Shown in pieces: positions 16,128 to 24,618 of a stretch of DNA of 64,000 bases. Position 1 is the stretch's first letter. The number at the start of each line of letters is the position of its first letter. The notes under the pieces were generated by a model. It had not been told where the DNA came from, made no database searches, and saw only the letters and a program-made list of their open reading frames with translations. A program made the translations under genes and the position numbers. This DNA is from CAJXZP01 sp963974475. Lineage in GTDB: Bacteria; Bacteroidota; Bacteroidia; Flavobacteriales_G; Salibacteraceae. The stretch spans positions 62,001 to 126,000 of the forward strand of contig CAXBCR010000006.1 in NCBI GenBank assembly GCA_963974475.1. Reading direction: 5' to 3'.

Positions 16128-18509
16128 ATGAAAAGAGCCATTAAAAAAGTAGCAGTCCTCGGGTCCGGAGTTATGGGTTCCGCTATTGCTGCGCATTTTG
16201 CTAACGTGGGTTGCCAAGTCTTGCTATTAGACATCGTACCTAATGAGGCCAAGGAATCTAATAAGAAAAAAGAACGTAATGCCATAGTTGATGGGCATTT
16301 ACTGGCTTCCATAAAATCGAAGCCATCACCTCTTTATTCTTCAAAATTTGCCAAAAGAATTGAAACCGGCAACTTTACCGATGACATGCATAAAATTGCC
16401 AATTACGACTGGATTATAGAGGTGGTAATTGAGCGATTAGACATAAAAAAATTAGTTTTTGCTCAAGTGGAGCAATACCGCAAACCAGGAACTTTAATTA
16501 CTTCAAATACTTCGGGTATTCCTATCCATTTGATGTTAGATGGAAGAAGTGATGATTTTAAAGCGCATTTTTGTGGCACACACTTTTTTAACCCCCCAAG
16601 ATATTTAAAGCTTTTTGAAATCATTCCTACTCCTGAAACCAAACCAGAAGTGGTTGATTTCTTGATGGATTACGGAAAGAAAATTCTAGGTAAAACTACT
16701 GTTCTTTGTAAAGATACTCCTGCATTTATCGCTAACAGAATTGGCGTTTTTGCTATTATGGCTTTGTTCCATTCGGTAAAAGAATTGGGGCTTACCGTTG
16801 ACGAAGTGGACAAATTAACAGGCCCTGTTTTAGGTCGCCCAAAATCGGCTACATTCCGTACTGCTGATGTGGTAGGTTTAGATACACTGGTTTTAGTAGC
16901 GAACGGATTAAAAGACAATACGCCAAACGATGAAGCCAATGCATTGTTTGCATTACCAGATTATGTTGGTAAAATGATTGACAATAAATGGCTAGGGTCT
17001 AAAACCAAACAAGGCTTTTATAAAAAGGTAAAAGATGAAAATGGCCAAAGTCAAATCTTGTCTTTAAACCTTAAAACGCTTGAATACGAGTCTAAGAAAA
17101 GAGTCAGTTTTCCTACGTTAGAAATGACTAAACCGATTACCGATTTAAGTAAACGAATGGGCATTCTATTTGGAGGAAAAGACAAAGCGGGTGAATTTTA
17201 CAGAAGTGTATTCACCAGCCTATTCGCTTACGTAACGAACCGTATTCCTGAAATTAGCGATGAAGTTTATCGAATGGATGATGCGCTACGTGCAGGTTTT
17301 GGATGGCAACAAGGTCCTTTTGAAGCTTGGGATGCTGTTGGTTTTGACAAAGGTTTAAAAGCCATGGAAACCGCAGGTAAAAAACCAGCTGCTTGGATTT
17401 ATGAAATGAAAGAAGCCGGTTTTGATTCTTTCTATAAGGTAGAAAACGGCAAACGCTTGTATTACGATATTCCTACAAAATCTTACGTAGAAATTCCAGG
17501 GCAAGAAAAAATGGTGAGTTTAGCACTATTGCGCAATGAACATACCCTTTGGAAAAATAACGATTGCTCAATTATTGATTTAGGCGATGGTGTAATCAAC
17601 TTAGAATTCCATTCTAAAATGAACACTATTGGTGGTGAAGTAATTGCAGGCATCAATAAAGCCATAGATATGGCTGAGGCTGATTACAAAGCCTTGGTAA
17701 TTTCTAACGAAGGTGAAAATTTCTCTGCAGGAGCAAATGTTGGAATGATTTTCATGATGGCGGTAGAGCAGGAATACGATGAATTGGATTTTGCAATTCG
17801 CAGTTTCCAAAATACTGTGATGCGAATTCGCTACTCATCCATTCCAGTAATAGCTGCGCCTCACGGAATGGCATTAGGTGGTGGTTGCGAAATCTCCATG
17901 CATGCCGATAAAGTGATTGCACATGCAGAAACCTATATCGGGTTAGTAGAATTTGGTGTTGGCCTTATCCCAGGGGGCGGTGGTTCTAAAGAATTCGCCC
18001 TTAGATTAAGCGATGAATTACATGATGGCGACATCCGTACCAACCAGTTTAGAAATCGTTTTTTAACTGTAGGACAAGCCAAGGTTTCAACTTCTGCCTA
18101 CGAAGGTTTCGAACTAGGGTATTTAAGAGCCGGAATTGATGAAGTAATTGTGAGCAGAGATTACCATTTGGCCTACGCTAAACAGGCTGCATTGTTAATG
18201 GCTGAAAAAGGATATACTCAACCAGCACAACGTAATGACATTAAGGTAATGGGTAAAGAAGCAATGGGCTTAGTTTACTCCGGAGCCAACTCAATGTTGA
18301 GCGGGAATTACATGAGTAAACACGATGAAGTTATTTCTATAAAATTAGGTTCCGTTTTAGCCGGTGGCGATTTATCAGAAATCACCGAAGTTTCAGAACA
18401 GTACCTATTGGATTTAGAACGTAAAGCTTTCTTAGAATTATGTACCGAAAGGAAAACTTTGGAGCGAATTCAAAGTATTGTAACCAAAGGGAAAATATTA
18501 AGAAACTAG
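16128..18509 (+). CDS. fadN: 3-hydroxyacyl-CoA dehydrogenase/enoyl-CoA hydratase (FadN type)
   Basis: Bifunctional beta-oxidation enzyme, 793 residues. The NAD-binding 3-hydroxyacyl-CoA dehydrogenase domain comes first (LGSGVMGSAIAAHFANVG at about 11-28), followed by its C-terminal helical domains, and the enoyl-CoA hydratase (crotonase) domain comes last (NFSAGANVGMIF and ALGGGCEISMHAD, about residues 525-590). This order and length match FadN of Bacillus subtilis rather than E. coli FadB or FadJ, where the hydratase comes first. It leads a fadN-fadA-fadE like operon with thiolase and acyl-CoA dehydrogenase genes, and lies 116 bases after the MarR gene. Confidence 0.93.
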   Translation: MKRAIKKVAVLGSGVMGSAIAAHFANVGCQVLLLDIVPNEAKESNKKKERNAIVDGHLLASIKSKPSPLYSSKFAKRIETGNFTDDMHKIANYDWIIEVVIERLDIKKLVFAQVEQYRKPGTLITSNTSGIPIHLMLDGRSDDFKAHFCGTHFFNPPRYLKLFEIIPTPETKPEVVDFLMDYGKKILGKTTVLCKDTPAFIANRIGVFAIMALFHSVKELGLTVDEVDKLTGPVLGRPKSATFRTADVVGLDTLVLVANGLKDNTPNDEANALFALPDYVGKMIDNKWLGSKTKQGFYKKVKDENGQSQILSLNLKTLEYESKKRVSFPTLEMTKPITDLSKRMGILFGGKDKAGEFYRSVFTSLFAYVTNRIPEISDEVYRMDDALRAGFGWQQGPFEAWDAVGFDKGLKAMETAGKKPAAWIYEMKEAGFDSFYKVENGKRLYYDIPTKSYVEIPGQEKMVSLALLRNEHTLWKNNDCSIIDLGDGVINLEFHSKMNTIGGEVIAGINKAIDMAEADYKALVISNEGENFSAGANVGMIFMMAVEQEYDELDFAIRSFQNTVMRIRYSSIPVIAAPHGMALGGGCEISMHADKVIAHAETYIGLVEFGVGLIPGGGGSKEFALRLSDELHDGDIRTNQFRNRFLTVGQAKVSTSAYEGFELGYLRAGIDEVIVSRDYHLAYAKQAALLMAEKGYTQPAQRNDIKVMGKEAMGLVYSGANSMLSGNYMSKHDEVISIKLGSVLAGGDLSEITEVSEQYLLDLERKAFLELCTERKTLERIQSIVTKGKILRN

Positions 18510-18579
18510 ACGGAACCTGGGAGATTAATATCCGAGTTAACACTTGGGTTTTCAAGCTCCCAACTTAAAAAAGAAAATT

Positions 18580-19755
18580 ATGGACGCATATATAGTAGCA
18601 GCAAAAAGGTCAGCCGTAGGCAAGTCGGGCAAGGGAATGTATAGATTCACTCGTGCAGATGAATTAGCGGCACAGGTAATTCAAGGACTATTGAAAGAAG
18701 TTCCTGGATTAGACAAAGAACGAATAGATGATGTGATTGTGGGGAATGCCACACCCGAAGCGGAGCAAGGGTTAAACATTGGTAGAATGATATCTTTATT
18801 GGCATTAGACACGGTTAAAGTTCCAGGAATGACGGTAAATCGTTATTGTTCATCAGGTCTTCAAACCATTGCCATTGGCGCGCAGCAAATCCACGCAGGA
18901 ATGGCTGATTGCATTATTGCCGGGGGAGTTGAAACCATGTCGCCAATACCCTTTGGTGGCTGGAGATTGACACCTAACGCCAAGATTTCGAAAGAAAATC
19001 CATCATGGTATTGGGGAATGGGCTTAACCGCAGAAGCGGTGGCGCAACAATTTAAAATAAGCCGAGAAGAGCAAGATGAATTTGCTTTTCACTCGCAACG
19101 AAAAGCAGCCGAAGCATTGAAAAACGGAAGTTTCAAATCAGGAATTATTCCTATCAATATAGAGCAAGTATATCTAGATGAAGCTGGAAAACGCCAAGTG
19201 CGTAATTCCATTGCGGATACCGATGAAGGGGTTAGACCTGGAACAACGGTAGAAGCACTAGCACGATTACGCCCGGTATTTGATGCCAAAGGAACCGTAA
19301 CCGCTGGTAATTCAAGCCAAACATCGGATGGAGCAGCATTTGTAATATTAATGTCGGAAAAAATGCTCAAAGAAACGGGAGCTACCCCAATTGCCAAACT
19401 ATCCTCTTTTGGAGTAGTGGGTGTAGAACCGAGAATAATGGGCGCTGGCCCGATTAAAGCCATTCCGAAAGCCGCTGAAATGGCTGGATTAAAAGTAGAT
19501 GACATTAATTTGTTTGAGCTAAATGAAGCATTTGCTTCCCAATCATTAGCGGTAATCCGCGAAACTGGAATCAATCCAGACCTTGTGAATGTTCACGGAG
19601 GAGCCATTGCATTAGGTCACCCTTTAGGTTGTACTGGTGCAAAATTAACCGTACAAGTCATCGAAGAATTGAAGGTTAGAAAACAGAAATACGGAATGGT
19701 AACTATGTGCATAGGAACCGGCCAAGGGGCTGCAGGAGTAATAGAAATGCTGTAG
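18580..19755 (+). CDS. fadA: Acetyl-CoA C-acyltransferase (beta-oxidation thiolase)
   Basis: Thiolase that cleaves 3-ketoacyl-CoA with CoA to release acetyl-CoA. The 391-residue product has the acylated cysteine in NRYCSSGLQTIA (about residue 89), the GGAIALGHPLGCTGA block and the second catalytic cysteine in MVTMCIGTGQGAAG. The ATG at 18580 (MDAYIVAAKRS) is chosen because it gives the normal thiolase N-terminus; the frame extends upstream to a TTG at 18544, which would add 12 unlikely residues. It is 70 bases after fadN, with the acyl-CoA dehydrogenase gene next. Confidence 0.94.
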   Translation: MDAYIVAAKRSAVGKSGKGMYRFTRADELAAQVIQGLLKEVPGLDKERIDDVIVGNATPEAEQGLNIGRMISLLALDTVKVPGMTVNRYCSSGLQTIAIGAQQIHAGMADCIIAGGVETMSPIPFGGWRLTPNAKISKENPSWYWGMGLTAEAVAQQFKISREEQDEFAFHSQRKAAEALKNGSFKSGIIPINIEQVYLDEAGKRQVRNSIADTDEGVRPGTTVEALARLRPVFDAKGTVTAGNSSQTSDGAAFVILMSEKMLKETGATPIAKLSSFGVVGVEPRIMGAGPIKAIPKAAEMAGLKVDDINLFELNEAFASQSLAVIRETGINPDLVNVHGGAIALGHPLGCTGAKLTVQVIEELKVRKQKYGMVTMCIGTGQGAAGVIEML

Positions 19756-19817
19756 TCATCCTAACAAAACATTGCAATGGCGAACGACCGTTCGCTCTAA
19801 CTAAAAAGAAAAAAATT

Positions 19818-21611
19818 ATGTCAGAAGAAAAAAAAGAAGCTTTACAAGGAGGAGAATTCCTTATTAAAGAAACCAAAGCCATGGATATCTTCATTCCAGA
19901 AGAGTTTGGCGAAGAACAAAAAATGATTGGTCAAATGTGCGAGGATTTCTTGGCACAAGAAGTTATTCCAGTTATTGAACGCATTGATGCTGCCGAAGAA
20001 GGCTTAATGCCATCGCTACTTGAAAAAGCGGGTGAAATGGGAATGTTAGGCATTTCTGTACCGGAAGAATTAGGCGGGTTCAATAAAAACTTTGTCACCT
20101 CCATGTATAGCACCGAGAAATTGGGTGCTGGTTATTCATTCTCTGTAGCACTTTCAGCGCATACAGGAATTGGAACATTACCAATTTTGTATTACGGAAC
20201 AGAAGCGCAAAAAGAGCAGTTTATTCCTAAAATCGTAAGTGGTGAATGGAAAGCTGCTTATTGTTTAACAGAGCCAAGTTCAGGTTCGGATGCTAACTCT
20301 GGAAAAACCAAAGCCAAGCTAAGTGATGATGGTAAGGAATGGATTATCAACGGACAAAAAATGTGGATTACCAATGGCGGATTTGCCGATGTATTTACCG
20401 TTTTTGCGAAAGTGGATGACGATGAAAACTTAAGCGCATTTATAGTGGATGCCCATTCTAAAGGGATTTCATTAAACCCAGAGGAAAAGAAAATGGGTAT
20501 CAAGGGTTCTTCTACCCGTCAAGTTTTCTTTAATGATGTACATATCCCGGTAGAAAACATGTTGGGAGAACGTCAAATCGGATTCAAAATAGCGTTAAAT
20601 ATTTTGAATATTGGACGAATGAAATTAGCCGGAGCTGTAATTGGCGGAGCTAAAGGAACCATTGACCAAGCGATAAATTATGCAAATGAACGGACTCAAT
20701 TTGGTCGTTCTATTTCTAAATATGGAGCAATCAAGTACAAATTAGCCAAAATGGCTATTAAATCTTTTGCTAGTGAATCGGCTATTTATAGAGCATCTCA
20801 AAACATTGATGACCGTATCAACTTTTTGGCAGATGGTGGGGCTGATAAAGCTACTGCTACTTTAAAAGGTATTGAAACATACGCTATTGAATGCGCCATG
20901 ATGAAAGTTCACGGTTCTGAGGTATTGGATTATGTAGTAGATGAAGCGGTTCAAGTGTATGGTGGAATGGGATATTCTGCAGAATCACCAGTAGAAAGAG
21001 CTTATCGCGATTCTCGAATCAACCGAATTTTTGAAGGAACCAATGAAATAAACCGAATGTTATCTGTAGACATGATGCTTAAAAAGGCCATGAAAGGAAC
21101 ACTCGATTTAATGGGCCCTGCAACCAAAGTAGCTAATGAATTAATGTCAATTCCTGATTTTGGTTCAGGTGATGAAACGGAAATGGAATTGCTACATAAA
21201 TATGTATCCAACTTCAAAAAAGCAGTATTAATGGTAGCTGGTTCAGCTGCGCAGACACTGATGATGACATTGGCCAAAGAACAAGAAATTTTGATGGCTA
21301 TTTCTGACATGCTGATTGAAACCTACGTTTCTGAATCTGTCTTATTACGGGTAGAAAAACTGCAACAAACTGAAGGAGAATCTGAATTGAACACCTTAAA
21401 ATTGAATGCCGCAAAAGCATACATTTATGAAGCTGCCGATAAAATTAATATGCTTGGTAAAGAAGCGTTATTAAGTTTTGCAGAAGGAGATGAATTACGT
21501 GTAATGTTAATGGGATTAAAACGTTTTACGAAACAAGACCCTGTTAATATTAAGGATTTAAGACGCTCTATCGCAGATAAAATGATTGCTGAAAACAAAT
21601 ACATTTTCTAG
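19818..21611 (+). CDS. fadE: Acyl-CoA dehydrogenase (FadE type, long form)
   Basis: FAD enzyme that makes the first double bond in fatty acyl-CoA degradation. The 597-residue product carries the usual fold (about 45-430), with CLTEPSSGSDANS and WITNGGFADVFTVFAK for FAD and substrate, and the catalytic Glu in RIFEGTNEINRM, plus an extra C-terminal helical region as in Bacillus FadE. The ATG at 19818 is chosen; the open frame continues back to 19707 but would overlap the end of fadA with an atypical Arg-rich leader. It is the last gene of the operon and is followed by a strong terminator. Confidence 0.93.
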   Translation: MSEEKKEALQGGEFLIKETKAMDIFIPEEFGEEQKMIGQMCEDFLAQEVIPVIERIDAAEEGLMPSLLEKAGEMGMLGISVPEELGGFNKNFVTSMYSTEKLGAGYSFSVALSAHTGIGTLPILYYGTEAQKEQFIPKIVSGEWKAAYCLTEPSSGSDANSGKTKAKLSDDGKEWIINGQKMWITNGGFADVFTVFAKVDDDENLSAFIVDAHSKGISLNPEEKKMGIKGSSTRQVFFNDVHIPVENMLGERQIGFKIALNILNIGRMKLAGAVIGGAKGTIDQAINYANERTQFGRSISKYGAIKYKLAKMAIKSFASESAIYRASQNIDDRINFLADGGADKATATLKGIETYAIECAMMKVHGSEVLDYVVDEAVQVYGGMGYSAESPVERAYRDSRINRIFEGTNEINRMLSVDMMLKKAMKGTLDLMGPATKVANELMSIPDFGSGDETEMELLHKYVSNFKKAVLMVAGSAAQTLMMTLAKEQEILMAISDMLIETYVSESVLLRVEKLQQTEGESELNTLKLNAAKAYIYEAADKINMLGKEALLSFAEGDELRVMLMGLKRFTKQDPVNIKDLRRSIADKMIAENKYIF

Positions 21612-21634
21612 GTTTTGGATAAATTATGATAGTG

Positions 21635-21663
21635 AAGGCGAGCTGAAAGGCTCGCCTTTTTTT
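21635..21663 (+). terminator. Rho-independent terminator of the beta-oxidation operon
   Basis: Perfect 9-bp arms AAGGCGAGC / GCTCGCCTT with a TGAAAG loop and a run of seven T, 23 bases after the fadE stop. Confidence 0.9.
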
Positions 21664-21706
21664 GTGGGAAAAATTCTATATATTTGAATCACCTAAACTT
21701 TAAACC

Positions 21707-22447
21707 ATGGCATTTAATCCAAAAAAGCATCATAGAAGAACGATTCGATTAAAAGGATACGATTATGCATCCGAAGGACTATACTTTATAACGATTGTTT
21801 GCCAAAACATGAAGCACCTATTTGGACACATTGAAAATGAAAAAATGATTTTTAATGATGCAGGAAAACACGCAAACCAATGCTGGCTTGATATTCCTGA
21901 TTATTTTCCGAATATTAAATTGCACGCCCATCAAATTATGCCCAATCATCTACACGGAATTATCGAAATCACACATCGAAATTCCGAAGACGTACGGGCG
22001 AAAAACTTTTCGCCCAATAGCAATGAAAACAAAAGAAACGCAATAAAACCCACGCCCAATAGCAATGAAAATAATATTTCAGCAAAAAATTTTTTGCCCC
22101 CAAATGCAACATCAAATAATATTTCAGCAAAAAACTTTTCGCCCAACTGCAATGAAAACAATAATCCATCGAAAAGCATTTCGCCCCTACCGGAACCAAA
22201 TGGAAAAAACAATTCAATCATGCCCCATTCACCCGTGAAAACGGTGGGTTCGATGGTTCGTGGATTTAAAACCGGGGTTACCATGTGGTTTCGTTTGAAT
22301 CATGCGGACAAATATCCTATCGGAACTCCAATTTGGCAACGAAATTACCACGAACATATAATTCGTGATGATACGGCTTACCAAAACATTTCAAATTACA
22401 TCATCAACAATCCAAAAAAATGGACTGAGGACAAATTCAGGAACTAA
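21707..22447 (+). CDS. REP-associated tyrosine transposase (RAYT, Y1 family) with repeat-expanded middle
   Basis: The 246-residue product has the HUH-nuclease core of Y1/IS200-like transposases: HAHQIMPNHLHGIIEI with the metal-binding HLH at residues 81-83, and the probable catalytic Tyr Y231 in ISNYIINNPKKW. Such RAYT proteins nick and move palindromic REP sequences. The core is split by an extra, Asn/Ser/Pro-rich block at about residues 97-165 made of copies of (S/R)AKNFSPNSNEN, encoded by palindromic DNA repeats. The gene stands alone between a terminator and a lipoprotein gene, with no terminal inverted repeats, as expected for a domesticated RAYT. The reading frame is intact. Confidence 0.88.
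   Translation: MAFNPKKHHRRTIRLKGYDYASEGLYFITIVCQNMKHLFGHIENEKMIFNDAGKHANQCWLDIPDYFPNIKLHAHQIMPNHLHGIIEITHRNSEDVRAKNFSPNSNENKRNAIKPTPNSNENNISAKNFLPPNATSNNISAKNFSPNCNENNNPSKSISPLPEPNGKNNSIMPHSPVKTVGSMVRGFKTGVTMWFRLNHADKYPIGTPIWQRNYHEHIIRDDTAYQNISNYIINNPKKWTEDKFRN
21996..22190 (+). repeat. Palindromic REP-like repeats inside the RAYT gene
   Basis: Four related palindromic units: GGGCGAAAAACTTTTCGCCC at 21996-22015 (best copy), GCAAAAAA/TTTTTTGC at 22082-22097, GCAAAAAACTTTTCGCCC at 22127-22144, and CGAAAAGCATTTCG plus CCCCTA at 22170-22189. They are joined by a repeated linker CCCAATAGCAATGAAAA (22013-22029 and 22055-22071; CCCAACTGCAATGAAAA at 22142-22158). All units are in the same frame and encode AKNFSPN-like peptides. 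Confidence 0.85.
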
Positions 22448-22527
22448 TACTATAGCTTTATTATCAATAACTTATATTTGTTCTTTCTCAGATAACACAC
22501 AACCTTGTTACCGAAAAAATCAATAAT

Positions 22528-22983
22528 ATGAAACGATTAAAAACTCCATTTATACTTTTAACTGTTCTCACTTCCTTCTTGGTTTCAAGTTGCAAAAAAG
22601 AACCTGCTGCTGATATTTATTTTCCAAACTCCGAATCCAAACAATTGGTTGGTTCATGGAATTGGATAGGGTCATCTGGCGGGAATGCTGGGAATAGGAT
22701 AAACCCCGCAACCGAAGGATATTCAAAACAAATTGAATTTTCAGAAAATGGCCGTTATTACGAATTCCAAAATGGAAAGAATACCCTAATCCTAGATTAT
22801 GGTTTCGAAAAAGGAAAATCCATCTTTAATTCTCAGCTGCAATACCTTATCAAATACAAATCACCTGCAGATACTGATTTTGCATATGGGTTTCATTCTT
22901 ACCTTTTTTTAGGAAATGATAGTCTGATTCTACGCGAGGAATGTGCCGATTGTTACGGGCATCTTTACGTACATTCTAAATGA
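22528..22983 (+). CDS. Uncharacterised lipoprotein, lipocalin-like
   Basis: The 151-residue product has a lipoprotein signal peptide with the lipobox VSSC (lipidated Cys at about residue 22) followed by KKEPAA. The mature part starts QLVGSWNWIGSSGG and continues IEFSENGRYYEFQNGK, a pattern of short beta-hairpins seen in small lipocalin-like Bacteroidota lipoproteins that report crystal-like 'LxGxW' openings. Two late cysteines (ECADCYG) may form a disulfide. No operon partner: it is followed by a stem-loop and a convergent gene. Function unknown; the family call is tentative. Confidence 0.7.
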   Translation: MKRLKTPFILLTVLTSFLVSSCKKEPAADIYFPNSESKQLVGSWNWIGSSGGNAGNRINPATEGYSKQIEFSENGRYYEFQNGKNTLILDYGFEKGKSIFNSQLQYLIKYKSPADTDFAYGFHSYLFLGNDSLILREECADCYGHLYVHSK

Positions 22984-23000
22984 TGGAAAATAAAAAAATC

Positions 23001-23039
23001 CATTCTCAATTAACTCCAACTTTGAATTAATTGAGAATG
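23001..23039. terminator. Stem-loop between convergent genes, possible bidirectional terminator
   Basis: Perfect 13-bp arms CATTCTCAATTAA / TTAATTGAGAATG around a 13-base loop. The flanks are AT-rich but lack a clean T-run, so termination is likely but not certain. Confidence 0.5.
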
Positions 23040-23096
23040 AATTATTAAAAATTCAGGATGTAAAACAATATAAAACCGCCTGTTAGATACGAAAAA

Positions 23097-23960
23097 CTAT
23101 AAAAAGTAATCATTTACATACTCCACTAGTTTTAATCCGTCTGGGTCAGACTTCGTTTTAAACTGCGCAAAATTTTCCGCCCATTCAGAGGTTCTCACAC
23201 GTAGAGGAGGTTGTTTGGCTTCGATAACTTGAAGAACTACTTCAGCCACTTCTTTCCCGGTTTGGTACGGAGACAACTCTCCCGATTTTGAGCGATTTTG
23301 AGCCCCTTCCATGTATTTTTGAAAAATTGGAGCGTATTCTCCTGTTGCTAATTCTCCGTTGGTATTAATGGTTTTAGAAACGGCACTATTCATAAACTCC
23401 GTGCTAATTCCACCAGGTTCCACCATAGAAAATTGGATGTTAAAGGGGTTGGTTAAATAAGACGCCATAGCTTCTGTAAAACCTTCTACGGCAAACTTCG
23501 CCCCACAATACAATTCATTAAAAGGTTGCCCCACTAAGCCTCCTATAGATGTGATATTTATTATTCGACCTGCTTTTGCCTTGCGCATAAAGGGAATTAC
23601 CGCTTTGGTGGTTCGCACTACTCCCGTATAATTCACATCCATTACCCAATCAATTTCCTTTTGCGTGGCATCTTCCAGTGTTTTGGCAAATCCTGCTCCC
23701 GCATTATTTAATAAAATGTCGATTTTTTTGTCTTTACCGATGATATAGTCCACCGCCTTTTTAATCGAAGCATTATCGGTCACATCCAATTGCACTATTT
23801 CGATGGCAAGACCTTCTTTTTCTGCTCTTTCTTTCAGCGCATCCGCTTTGGCTAAATTCCGCATGGTTGCATACACTTTGTATCCGCTTTGCGCTAATAA
23901 AATAGCCGACTCAAATCCTACTCCGGTTGATGTTCCGGTAATCAATACATTTTTTTTCAT
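23097..23960 (-). CDS. Short-chain dehydrogenase/reductase
   Basis: Classical SDR of 287 residues: the cofactor motif TGTSTGVG at the N-terminus, LLNNAGAG, the catalytic Ser in ITSIGG and the YxxxK pair in YCGAKFAVEG. It should use NAD(P)H to oxidise or reduce a small alcohol or ketone; the substrate cannot be read from sequence. It lies 53 bases downstream of the TetR gene on the same strand, and an 18-bp operator-like palindrome between them matches one upstream of tetR, so the SDR is probably the TetR target and may help detoxify its inducer. Confidence 0.92.
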   Translation of the reverse strand: MKKNVLITGTSTGVGFESAILLAQSGYKVYATMRNLAKADALKERAEKEGLAIEIVQLDVTDNASIKKAVDYIIGKDKKIDILLNNAGAGFAKTLEDATQKEIDWVMDVNYTGVVRTTKAVIPFMRKAKAGRIINITSIGGLVGQPFNELYCGAKFAVEGFTEAMASYLTNPFNIQFSMVEPGGISTEFMNSAVSKTINTNGELATGEYAPIFQKYMEGAQNRSKSGELSPYQTGKEVAEVVLQVIEAKQPPLRVRTSEWAENFAQFKTKSDPDGLKLVEYVNDYFL

Positions 23961-23976
23961 AATTAAAATTAGTTAT

Positions 23977-23994
23977 GGAATGAATGTTCATTCC
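23977..23994 (-). promoter_or_regulatory. Operator-like palindrome upstream of the SDR gene
   Basis: GGAATGAA-TG-TTCATTCC, 17 bases upstream of the SDR start codon. It shares TGGAATGAAT with the palindrome in front of tetR, so both may bind the TetR protein. Confidence 0.55.
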
Positions 23995-24013
23995 AAAATT
24001 TATATAAATTTTT

Positions 24014-24568
24014 TTACTCTTTTATGGCATCCCAAACCATCCGTAATTGGTTTTCCATGGAAACTAAATCCTTTTTCTCATCTTGAATAAACCATCGAGA
24101 GAAAGCCAATACGGAACCTCCCACAAACTGCATAATTTCGGAAGTGTTAATGCTTTTTATTACTCTATTCTTTTGTCCAATTTCAATCAATTGAAATACG
24201 GGTAGAACAGCTTTCAAACCAATAGCTCTACTTTCATCCGTAATGATAGGTGACGAATACACTTGTTCTAAAAATTGAAAATCCGCAGGGTTATTCACGT
24301 AAAACTGAATCACAATTTGGTAGTAATTTTCGAATTGTGTTTTGATGGGCTCGTTCTCATCGAAAGGTGGAAATAAGGTAGCTTCCATCTTTTTTATATC
24401 CAAGTAGATTTCATTGATTAAAACCTCTTTATTCGCAAAGTAATTATAAATAGTACCCATTCCAGTACCCGCTTCCTTTGCTATAGCTGCCATAGGCGTG
24501 GCATGAACGCCATTTCTATTCAACAAATTCAAGGCTGCCTTTAAAATTTTATTTCGCTTACTTTCCAC
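24014..24568 (-). CDS. TetR/AcrR-family transcriptional regulator
   Basis: The 184-residue product has the N-terminal TetR helix-turn-helix: MAAIAKEAGTGMGTIYNYFANKEVLINEIY (two helices and the hallmark YxxFxxKExL), followed by an all-helical ligand domain. Repressors of this family release DNA upon binding a small lipophilic ligand. Palindromes sharing a half-site lie directly upstream of its own start and upstream of the adjacent SDR gene, which supports autoregulation and control of the SDR. The ligand is unknown. It sits immediately downstream of the carotenoid operon on the same strand. Confidence 0.93.
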   Translation of the reverse strand: MESKRNKILKAALNLLNRNGVHATPMAAIAKEAGTGMGTIYNYFANKEVLINEIYLDIKKMEATLFPPFDENEPIKTQFENYYQIVIQFYVNNPADFQFLEQVYSSPIITDESRAIGLKAVLPVFQLIEIGQKNRVIKSINTSEIMQFVGGSVLAFSRWFIQDEKKDLVSMENQLRMVWDAIKE

Positions 24569-24577
24569 AGTGCAAAT

Positions 24578-24611
24578 CTATAGTTTTGGAATGAATATTC
24601 CAAAACTATAG
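24578..24611 (-). promoter_or_regulatory. Perfect 15-bp inverted repeat upstream of tetR
   Basis: Arms CTATAGTTTTGGAAT / ATTCCAAAACTATAG with a 4-base GAAT centre, 10 bases upstream of the TetR start and 8 bases after the crtY stop. Likely the TetR operator; it could also act as a hairpin at the end of the crt transcript, but no T-run follows. Confidence 0.6.
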
Positions 24612-24618
24612 ATTAGAA

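Noticed and set aside
19707..19817. Upstream extension of the acyl-CoA dehydrogenase
   Set aside because: It overlaps the fadA end, is Arg-rich and unlike the family; the ATG at 19818 gives the normal N-terminus.
21946..22284. Minus-strand frame inside the RAYT gene
   Set aside because: It arises because the palindromic repeats read open on both strands; the plus frame alone has the HUH motif and catalytic Tyr.
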